From: Aedes albopictus
Lineage: Eukaryota; Arthropoda; Insecta; Diptera; Culicidae
Assembly: GCF_035046485.1 (NCBI RefSeq)
Contig: NC_085137.1
Span: 13,359,346-13,423,345, forward strand
Length of the DNA: 64,000 nucleotides
Direction: 5' to 3'
Each line of letters starts with the position of its first letter. The stretch's first letter is position 1. The position numbers were made by a program, and so were the translations under genes. The notes below the pieces were generated by a model. It was not told the DNA's origin and searched no databases. It saw nothing but the letters and a program-made list of their open reading frames with translations. Below are positions 46,346 through 54,434 of the stretch, piece by piece.

Positions 46346-47189
46346 CTTTTTAAAAGTAAAAAAATAAATTTTTATTTCATTCAGGATTTCAATTTTATAA
46401 TCATTATTAATGCAGTTGATGTCTTTACGCGTCATAGAAAAATTACGCAATGAACAAAACTCGCGTAACTTTTGAAAACGGCCAAACTTGTTTTGCAAAC
46501 ATTACACATTAAGGCAATTTTAGCACCCAACTCTCGCACATGTTTTAAACTAATATTGTTTTAAATTGCTAAGATTCCAGATCTCTCTCTTCTTGGCGTA
46601 ACGTTCCAACTGGGACACAGCCTGCTCCTCAGCTTAGTATTTCATGAGAACTTTTACAATTTTTAACTGAGATCCCCCACAGCCAATGTTTATTTTGCAT
46701 TTGTACATATATCGTGTGGTAGTCGTCAAGATATTTTATACACAGAGTAGTTAAGGAAATGTGGATTATGAAATGGATTGCACGTGCGCTTATCACATCG
46801 GCTATATGGGCCTAAAGACTATTCTTCTGAATTTCCTCTGGAACAGAACAAACAATAAACGCTGCCTGTTGTTGTGATCACAAGTCAATCCATTTACTTC
46901 TTTCCGGCATCTCTGGGATTCCTCTAGATTTACTTGTTTGGGTTGATACAGATAGACTAACATTTGAAAAGGGTGCAACAATCATTCCGAATTTTTGCTT
47001 CTCCCTTCCTTTTGATGTAATCTCTGACCAGTAACAGATAGAGCAGACTCCCCTCTATCTGATAACGGGATAAGTTTGCATAAATAAATTGAAATACGCC
47101 TAGATAGGGTGGTAGAAGTTGAGACATGCAATGGTTGTTCCGCTCTTTTTTACATGTTGGTCTAGATTTATTATGAGATTTGTATTGTA
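46346..47189. other. interior of nested elements, no gene
   Basis: Contains a CTTCTTGGCGTAACGTTCCA segment (46585-46640) that faces a complementary relative at 49570-49615. Otherwise unassigned. The minus frame 46957-47238 has no recognised domain. Confidence 0.4.
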
Positions 47190-47910
47190 GATTTCCTGCT
47201 ATGTTTGCTTCAAAAATTGCTGTCAGAATTGTATTCATTGGAAACCCTTAGGGATTCGAGATGGGATTCCCCCAAAACTTCTTGCTGCAATTTCTTCAAG
47301 AACTTTTGCGTGGTTTCTTGTAAGAATTTTTGCTGGTATTTTCCAAGAATTCCGCCGGAAGCTTTTAAAGGAATTCTTCCGGGAGTTTTATAACGTTTCA
47401 TTAAGGTGTGTCTCTTTAAGATTTTTTCTGGCATTCCTCCTGTGATTTGTCCAGAAGCTTTTCTCGAGACTTGTTCTGGAACTCCTGCTAGGATTCCTCC
47501 AAAAGTTTTGCTGATTTCTTACAGCATTTAAAAAAAATTTTTTTTTTTGAACTCCTACAGCTATGTGTCCAGGGGTTTCTCCAAGGATTTCTCCAATAAT
47601 TCCTGCTACAATTGCTACGTGGATTTATCCAGGAATTTTCCTAGCGATTCTTCCAAGACATCCTGCTGACATTACTCCATACAAATATGTTTAGATAGTC
47701 CAGGAACTTCTACTGAAGTTCCTCCAAGAAATTTTCTGGGAATTTCTATAAGAACCTTTTCAGATATTTCCCTAAGAATTGTTCATGCATTCTTCCTATG
47801 ATACCCCCAGGTTGACAAACTCCTGTTGGTTGAGATTCCTTCAGGAATTCTTGCTGGTATTCCTGTAGGACTTTATCCAGTAATGTCTACAGGAACTCCT
47901 CTAGTGATGT
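47190..47910 (-). repeat. dodecamer array, block 12
   Basis: Minus-polarity modules (CTTCCAAGACATCCTGCTG, ATTCCTCCAAAAG and similar) inside the nested elements. Confidence 0.7.
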
Positions 47911-48302
47911 ACAGGGTGTACGCTATTCGGACCGGCTCGCGGAGAAACCCTTCGGACACGTAGGCACTTTCGTTTCACGGATTGGAAAACGCGTTAAGTA
48001 GAATCGCTACGAACTGTTTATTAAAAACTCCAACTGAGGAAAACGAACTTTTATTCCGACGATATAGACGTGTATTCGCGCACGGTCTAGATACAACTGA
48101 CTACTGCCCGGTATGCACAGTAATACCGAGGGACAGTGGTGAGTATCGCATACGATCTAGAGCCGATCGCTCCTATTACTCTACCTGCTAGCAGTGATAA
48201 TGAAGGGATCAATCTACGAATGATAAAACGAGACCACTAGTGATAAGGCTCTGTGGAACTCGTCCGTGCTGCCAGAAGGGCTGATATTACTAGGCCTAAA
48301 CA
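47911..48302. other. GC-balanced insert of unknown type
   Basis: About 390 bp of higher GC content between arrays, starting near TGTACGCTATTCGGACCGGC. It resembles a solo LTR in composition, but I cannot find matching ends or a target duplication. The frame 47982-48191 is not recognised. Confidence 0.3.
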
Positions 48303-48652
48303 CAGGGGATAGACAAAATGATCGGGACAGGCAAAATTTTCACTTTTCAAAAAATGGTCAAATAGCTGTGTAATAGCTGGTTTATTGAATCCGGAGATGT
48401 AACCATTCAAAGTTGACTATCGGATAATTATGACTTTTTCTAGATCTTTCCCAAAATTGGACCATAGATACACAACTAGTTGAACAACCTACATCAATAA
48501 TATTAGATTTTTTCATGCATTTTACGAAAAGTTACAGCTGTTTGACCATTTTTTGAAAAGTGAAAATTTTGCCGTCCCGTGCCGTGTCGATAGGGCTGAA
48601 AGTCTCTTTAATAAAGACAAATCAATCAATCAATCATTTTGTCTATCCCTTG
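48303..48652. mobile_element. 350-bp GGGGATAGACAAAAT element, right end interrupted
   Basis: Left arm CAGGGGATAGACAAAATGAT then GGCAAAATTTTCACTTTTC. The right arm carries the complement (GAAAAGTGAAAATTTTGCC at 48555-48573, and ATTTTGTCTATCCCTTGTA at 48636-48654). The two halves of the right arm are separated by 56 bp (48580-48635) that are foreign. Relatives are at 62428-63210 and 63276 onward. Confidence 0.75.
48580..48635 (+). repeat. LINE/SINE 3' tail inserted in a TIR
   Basis: The segment GGGCTGAAAGTCTCTTTAAT plus AAAGACAA and (ATCA)n is a short 3' tail of the GGGCTGAAAATCTC-AATAAAG type. Compare 50921-50983. It splits the right arm of the surrounding element, so it is a severely 5'-truncated retroposon. 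Confidence 0.65.
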
Positions 48653-48669
48653 TATTCAGTCAGTAGATA

Positions 48670-49400
48670 CTTCTGAAATAATTCCTATATGAATTACTGC
48701 GTGCATAATTCCATGAATTTTCCTAGGGATTTTTCAAGAATTTCTCTTAGGATTCCTTCAGGGATCCTTCTAGGAATTGTAAAATGTTCCTCTATTAATG
48801 CCTTCAGTTATTACTCGTACAAGAATTACTCTAGAGATTTCACTATGATTCCTCTGTTAGATTTCCCAATTGGGCATCCTCTATGAATTTCCCGGGGTCC
48901 CGCTTGAGATTTTTCCAGAGTTACCTCTTGGTATCTGTTTACGAAAATCCCTTGGTATTGCTTCTGAAATTCCTTTAGAAAATTTGGTTGGAAATTCTTT
49001 TGAAATTCATGCTAGACATTAACAATTCATTTCTGCTTTGGTTTCTCCGTAAACTGCTCCAGATATTTCCCCAGTACTTTTTTTCAGGAATACCTCCATG
49101 GATCTCTCAAGGAAATTTCTTCAAAGATTGCAATAGGGATTCTTTTAATAATTTTTCAGAATATGCTAAAGAAATGCCTCTGGAGATTTCTACGGAGATT
49201 GCAGTAAGGATTCTTTCAGAAATTACTTGAGGGATTTATTCGAAGCTCCTGTACAGGGTTTTGCAGAAACTACTTACGGGATCCCTTCGGGAAAGTCTTG
49301 AGGGTTACGTTCCGTATATCCTCGGGTAGTTTCTCTAAAAATTTCACCGAACATTTCTTTAAAGATTTCTCCAGAGATTCTTTAGAGATTAGGCTCTGGA
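48670..49400 (-). repeat. dodecamer array, block 13
   Basis: Minus-polarity modules (TTTCTCTTAGGATTCCTTC, GGAATACCTCCATGGAT), the second array inside the nested elements. Confidence 0.7.
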
Positions 49401-49730
49401 AATTAAAGTGGAAAGGCAGTGGAAACGTAGCCAATTCTGACATTATGAGTGTCTATACTTGTTAATCAGATGTTTGTTCATTTTCATTTGTTGACAGCTA
49501 AAGTTAGATGTTATGATTTAAACGGCGCTAACCAGTGTCAACTGTCTTCTGTAGACCACAATTGCTATAAGCTAGGAGAAGGCTGTGTTTTAGTAGGGAT
49601 GTTATGACAAGAAGAAAAAGAAATAAAAGATTTAATAGTTCTGCTGTCAAAAAGCACTGAAAGTTAACTTTGCCAAGTACCATTTTTTTCTGTGCCATTA
49701 ACACCCTTTCGATTTTTTTTTACCACAAAA
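49401..49730. other. interior of nested elements, no gene
   Basis: Contains the inverted relative of the CTTGGCATAACATCC family (49570-49615). Nothing else recognised. Confidence 0.4.
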
Positions 49731-49897
49731 GGTTCGTTCAAATATTACGTAACGCAAAATTTTACAAGACCCTATCCGCTATCCCTCCACCGCGTAACTA
49801 TTTTTGAAAGAGAAATTTAAAAATTTTGTATGAAGCGTAAAACAGCGCTGGACTCCCCCCGCCCCTCATTGACGTTACGTAATATTTAAACGGACCC
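49731..49897. mobile_element. 167-bp MITE of the ATTACGTAACG type
   Basis: Ends GGTTCGTTCAAATATTACGT and, in complement, GGGTCCGTTTAAATATTACG. The C-rich interior (CCCCCCGCCCC) is the complement of the G-rich interior at 42230-42310. Flanks are AAA on both sides, so the target copy is less clear than for its two relatives. Confidence 0.65.
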
Positions 49898-50158
49898 AAA
49901 TCAGACCCGCCACACCGATCTCCGTCTCTGACGTGCTCAGAACAATTTTTCATGAATAAAAAAATGATTTTAAAAAATGTCCCGATTTTGTCAGGTACCC
50001 GATTTTGTCAGCCCAAAATGCTACCAGGGGCTGACAAAATCGGGTCCTTACTGTAGTCCTTAACGAAATTCAGCGCCTCATGTGAAAATCTCTTTTTCGT
50101 TTACATATGTTACATACGGTGTTTAGTAAAGTTAGGCTTGTATTGTAAGTTCTGAAAT

Positions 50159-50604
50159 TTCAGACTCTAGTTTAATTTAAAAACACTTCACTAATACTTC
50201 ACTTTTGCAAAAGAAAATAAAAAATGAATAACTCTTTTAAAGAAAAACTAGAAAGGACGAGCAAATTCCTTTTAATTCTACTACTGTGCTTATCTTCGGA
50301 CAGATAGGCCTATTTCGTCTGTGACTTACAGACTTCTTCAGTGTCAAGTGCTCGACTCTAGTCGACTCTAGTCGAGCACTTGACACTGAAGAAGTCTGTA
50401 AGTCACAGACGAAATAGGCCTATCTGTCCGAAGATAAGCACAGTAGTAGAATTAAAAGGAATTTGCTCGTCCTTTCTAGTTTTTCTTTAAAAGAGTTATT
50501 CATTTTTTATTTTCTTTTGCAAAAGTGAAGTATTAGTGAAGTGTTTTTAAATTAAACTAGAGTCTGAAGTAACAAGTTCTACTAAAAGCTCTAAAGTAAT
50601 AGTA
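50159..50604. mobile_element. Penelope-like foldback with 12-bp duplication
   Basis: The insertion is flanked by AAGTTCTGAAAT at 50147-50158 and 50605-50616, an exact 12-bp direct repeat. Most of it (50159-50568) is a palindrome with arms of about 199 bp that I read as identical. Only a 12-bp centre is not paired. Inverted terminal copies and variable-length target duplications are known for Penelope-like elements. No reverse transcriptase or GIY-YIG endonuclease is present. Confidence 0.75.
50386..50414 (+). ncRNA. hammerhead-ribozyme-like core
   Basis: CTGAAGA (50386-50392), A, stem GTCTGT/ACAGAC with loop AAGTC, then GAAA (50411-50414). This reproduces the order of hammerhead conserved boxes, with one extra A between the CUGANGA box and stem II. 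The palindrome places the identical motif on the minus strand at 50341-50313. Stem III and the cleavage triplet are not verified, so activity is unknown. Confidence 0.5.
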
Positions 50605-50920
50605 AAGTTCTGAAATGTTTTGTCCTTGGTTTGATGATAAAATAACAAAAACAGTTATTATTTACTTTTTTCTGGAACAACTTAACAAACCAATAACAAA
50701 ATTTGCTTTTCATTAATATTCTATTTAAAATAAAATAAATACTAAATAACTCATCAATAACAAAACAAGTTATGATTGCAGAACATGCTATTGGGATGTT
50801 ATTTTACTTAGAGTTCTCAGTATAACCTATTTTGCTATGATTGCATATTTTGTTATTATTAAGTTATTTATTGTTATTCAATAATAACTCAGAATAACAA
50901 ATTTTAGAATGATAATATTA

Positions 50921-50983
50921 CGAGATGAACCAGCCGAGGGCTGAAAATCTCGATAATAAAGAAAAATAATAATAATAATAATG
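50921..50983 (+). repeat. retroposon 3' tail hairpin with AATAAAG and TAA repeat
   Basis: CGAGATGAACCAGCC and GGGCTGAAAATCTCG form a stem-loop, followed by ATAATAAAG and an AAT microsatellite. It is the same tail as in the SINE at 38206 (TAGCC/GGCTA version). The rest of the source element is absent: a 5'-truncated copy. Confidence 0.7.
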
Positions 50984-51104
50984 ATAATATTTTTTGTTCT
51001 TAGCGAGTTATTTAGTGTTATTCAGAAATAACATAAGAATGATTAAATGAGATATGATGGCAAAATTTGTTATTTTTTTGTCCTTGGTTTATTTTTCGCC
51101 TCTA

Positions 51105-51885
51105 CCCGGGAACCGCCACCAGGATTCCATCCCAAGCCCAAGTGAATCCCGAAGCCAGTCGGAATACCTCCGGTGTCCCAGTATCCGACCGGTCTCCTTC
51201 TGGTACCACGACAGTTGCAGTCCGTGACCGAATCCAGTTTAGTAGTCCCATCGCTCCAGTGTAAGGCCGGTTCCCTTCCGGCATTCTAACCGCATCAGAA
51301 TCCGACCGGTGTCCTTCCGGTATCCCAGCCATTCCTGTCTATGACCGGTTCCTATCCGGTGCCCCAGCAATTCCAGCGTGCGACCGAATCCCATTCGGCA
51401 GCCAATTTTGTCCGAAGGTCTACCGGTGCCAGTCCGGTGGTCGATTCCGCCCTGATTCCCGCCTGCACCCGTCCGGTGACCAATGCAAGCCTGACGTCAA
51501 CCGGCACTCATACAGTGAACCCAGTGGTACTTCATCCTGTGATCTCAACCGGCATCCATCGAATTATGAAGCCTATTCCGAAGATGGTCTAGATGTGCCC
51601 AACAAAGAAGCTGCCTCCAACGACAGCCGAAATTCGTCCGGAACTCAAGCGAATCCAGAGCCTAGAAGAACGTCCCAAAGCTGGAAGATGGGCAGAGTCG
51701 CCAACGTGTAACCCGGATCCGACAACCTCGTAAGAGCAGTGGACGTCAAGATTGGTGAAACCATCTACCACCGCGCCACATCAAAACTATCCATCCTACC
51801 TATAGAAGACACCCGCCATCCTGATGCCAGTGCTTCGACGGAAGTACTGTTCAGTCCGGGGGCATTATGTGCGCGCCCAAACTAA
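51105..51885 (+). pseudogene. BEL/Pao relic continued: linker and integrase C-terminus
   Basis: After the second CCCGGG, Pro/Thr/Ser-rich readings continue in changing frames (to 51264, 51341-51592), with reiterated GACCGGT...TCCGGT phrases at roughly 45-50 bp. From 51679 the frame reads SWKMGRVANV, a stop (51709-51711), then DNLVRAVDVKIGETIYHRAT and SKLSILPIED. This is the C-terminal domain that follows BEL/Pao integrase (DUF5641 type). It closes at 51883-51885. The catalytic integrase core, RNase H and reverse transcriptase are not present anywhere in the interval. Confidence 0.75.
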
Positions 51886-52260
51886 GCGCTCCGGCAGCCA
51901 CGTAGTCAGCAAGGTACCGATCACAGCAACACATACAAATCCCGAAATTGTGTCAAGGACGCCGTACCACACCACCGCATCGACGTCATCGCAATGGCAG
52001 CAGTTTCTGGAAGGATCCAAACTGCTGTCAAGGCCTGTGATGGTATTGCTGTATTCTCATATAGAATGCTATCAATGGGACGAGATGCGAGGAGGAACAG
52101 ATGATGCTTTTGCTCGCCCACTACACAACGGTGCAGGTTCGTCTTTGTTAACGGGTTGCCGGTTGTTGGGAGCAATATAGTGATAATTTGCGGCACAGGT
52201 TCAGCTTTGCATAGCATGTTGCCACAGTATGACTATGATGAAAACTGAAATTTATTCTAG
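51886..52260. other. downstream of the BEL relic, possible LTR remains
   Basis: A GGGGG near 51878 precedes ATTATGTGCGCGC, a polypurine-then-TG arrangement as expected at a 3' LTR start. No matching 5' LTR was found. Confidence 0.3.
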
Positions 52261-54110
52261 TATTAGATAAGAGACGGACGAAGGATTGAAACGAAGACCT
52301 TTTATATATGAAGCAGCAGCAGTAGAATGTCTCAAAATTTGTCATGCATTTAACGATTTCAAAATATTTTTCGAAATTTTGAAAAGCTTTCATGATTTTT
52401 TTTAACCAAGTTTTTGTTCAGCTTATGTGTTAAAATTCTTCACAATGAAGATCAATCTCCACATCTGGCATCCCTGCCTATCATCGTCGACGTTGAAGGC
52501 ACGGCAGAGGAATGAGGAAAATGATATTGCCAATAATGCTGCGTGATGATGTTGCTGCTGCTGCTGCTGTTGTTGAGAGGAAGTGACGGCGACCACGGTT
52601 GATGGGATTGATTGAAAAGAAACCGAGGTAGTTGCTCGAAACGAGGAGAAGAAAACAGTCAGCAGCAACGCGAAGCAGCGAAGGGTGGTGCCCAGAGCTT
52701 TGGCCCAATGCTGCTGGCGGCCGACGGTAATGGACTTTTTTTTCTTCGCTGAATGAGATTATTATTTTCTGATGATGGCGAATAGATCATGTGGCTCTTG
52801 GGTTGGATTGGAACGATCATCGGTGGACGTGTGACCATCAAAGGAATTCTTCGCTGTGAAATTGTGCTATTTTCCTGTTGAAAGCCCAACAGCATCAGAG
52901 AGTGGGGAACTTGTTCACAATTGAGATCACTTCTACCCTCTTTAACCTAAAATTTTCTGGATATACTCATTAAAAGCTTTTTGAGAGTTCTGAATATCGG
53001 TTAATGTTATTATACAGGAGCAGCTTAGGATACGAAAACAACGTGAGATAATATGATAAAATGAAATCGATTCCGCAGGTTTATAAATAAATATTGATCG
53101 TGTCGATTTGTAGAAGATAATGGACGAATACTGAGCAACGGTAAATATTTTGAATAATCCAGTCAGTTTATCTGCTTCGCTTTTGATATGGATTTTCAAT
53201 TCATTCATTTTCGCTAAGCAAAACTATTTTTTCCAAAAATTGGAGTGTCCTACATGTTACAGAACTTCGTTCCAAATTCCAAGAACGCAACAAACTCTAA
53301 CAAATCAAGCTCGGTTGGCAGCGGAAGCTACCTTGAAGTACCCCGTCAAACCCTGCATCCCGCATCCTTTCCATCCGCTAACCCACCACTATCCAAGCGC
53401 GCAGCTTGATCCTGTCAACGACCGGTGGCATCAGCGAATCAAGCTCGCCGCTCCAACAACCCGGGTCCAGCAACCAGCAGCAGCAGCACCCGGGAATCGA
53501 TTCCCGAAGAAAGAGCGCAAAGCAAAATATCAAGACATTTTTTTTAATTAAACTTATTTCGACATTCATACTGAAAGGAAGATTTATTACGATTCGGGAA
53601 CGGCGATGTGTGTGCTTGACTGGCGGAAAAATTTTTCGTTTATTTCTGCGCACAGAGGACCTCTACCTTCCTACTCTGCAGAGGACATGGTGTGGTATTT
53701 GCGCATTTTTTCTGCTCTTAGCTCTGTCCTCTCCGCTCCCGTCTTGATCGCTGCAGCGGTCGTGGCAAGTCAGAGCAAAGACCAATCCAGCGCGTATATC
53801 AGCGTGTGGGGAAAGCTACTTTCAATTTATTGCTTTATAATATATGTACATGGGTACCGGTAATCACCCTTTATCCACCGCCTGGAAATACGTCGAATTT
53901 TTTTGGGATCTGTGACGTTTGACCATGGAAAAGGGGACCTGGGTTTCCGAAGGACTCGGAATACCTCACTGATCAACGACGGATCCGACCGGTCCAATAG
54001 AGAGAGAGAGGCAGTTTCATTGTTTGTCACAAAAGTGGATTTTTGTGGATTACGCTCAATTACTGTCGCAAACAGAAGTAAGGCTTGGAGGTATTTTTCC
54101 CAGAATTGAA
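52261..54110. other. single-copy-looking DNA, microsatellites, no gene called
   Basis: Contains a GCT repeat (52552-52575) and a CAG cluster near 53475. The + strand frame 53150-53551 (133 aa, basic, Pro/Gln-rich C-terminal half) and several overlapping frames have no domain I recognise, and their use of the same bases in opposite strands makes them doubtful. Host intron or untranslated sequence is likely. Confidence 0.35.
52552..52575. repeat. TGC trinucleotide microsatellite
   Basis: Seven or so TGC/TGT units, giving poly-Gln in spurious minus-strand frames. Confidence 0.8.
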
Positions 54111-54263
54111 ATTAACTTGATTCAAAAGAATGTGATTTCAGTTTGGAAATCGTTTCTTGCTTTGTTTCTTAATGTCACAGACTCATTTGTGCTTTAAATT
54201 CGTTAAGAAATTATTTTAACCGAATACATTTCGTAACGAATTTAAGGGTTTAAAGTGCCAACT

Positions 54264-54434
54264 CAGGCCCGGATTAAGGATTGTGGGGGCCCATGGCCCG
54301 AGCGGATGTGGAGACCCCTCGGAGAGATGACAAAAAATGTGTTTCCTTATTTTCGAGCAGTACTTAAGCAATATTAAAAATAATGCTAATGTTATCAACC
54401 AAAAAAGGTTTTTGTCCGGGCCCCTAAAATGTGG
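54264..54434 (-). mobile_element. truncated copy of the 218-bp hAT-type MITE
   Basis: Begins CAGGCCCGGATTAAGGATT, the right end of the copy at 23640-23857, and continues collinearly in complement through CCGAGCGGATGTGGAG and TTCGAGCAGTACTTAAGCAA to CCCCTAAAATGTGG. The other terminus is missing: it stops where a dodecamer array begins. Confidence 0.8.

Larger units (their letters stand above)
46250..50055. mobile_element. TA-flanked element with CCCGATTTTGTC subterminal repeats
   Basis: Left end TACAGTGGGGACCCGATTTT and right end, in complement, TACAGTAAGGACCCGATTTT. Each starts with TA. Five near-tandem copies of CCCGATTTTGTC follow the left end (46261-46345), and two direct plus one inverted copy precede the right end (49981-50046). 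This design matches 26373-27198 and 61060-61346. No transposase is readable in its 3.8 kb, which is mostly arrays and nested insertions. Confidence 0.8.
46088..50140. mobile_element. second-layer element, inverted 28-bp ends
   Basis: CAAGCCTAACTTTACCAAAC plus ACCGTA at 46088 has its complement at 50112-50140 with two mismatches. It sits inside the 45774-51104 element and itself encloses the TA-flanked element at 46250-50055. Its exact outer border and target duplication are not clear. Confidence 0.6.
45774..51104. mobile_element. 5331-bp element inserted in the BEL relic
   Basis: CCCGGG is repeated exactly at 45768-45773 and 51105-51110 and continues coding-like sequence on both outer sides. 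The ends are weakly inverted: TAGAAGAAAATAA at left and, in complement, TAGAGGCGAAAAATAA at right. Both ends carry CAAATTTTGCC segments and many AATAAC/GTTATT motifs. The superfamily is uncertain. It contains at least four further insertions. Without these the element would be under 1 kb, so it is non-autonomous. Confidence 0.7.

Noticed and set aside
47911..48302. Solo LTR
   Set aside because: Composition fits, but no TG...CA ends with a target duplication could be identified.
44290..52260. Complete BEL element with paired LTRs
   Set aside because: I compared sequence upstream of 44800 with that after 51885 by eye and found no convincing direct repeat.
52255..52335. Another tRNA-like SINE on the minus strand
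   Set aside because: A weak resemblance to a B box (GTTTCAATCCTTCG), but no A box and no stem.
53150..53551. 133-aa + strand protein
   Set aside because: The N-terminal part is AT-rich and looks like non-coding DNA. The C-terminal part is Pro/Gln-rich with no known motif, and other frames overlap it.
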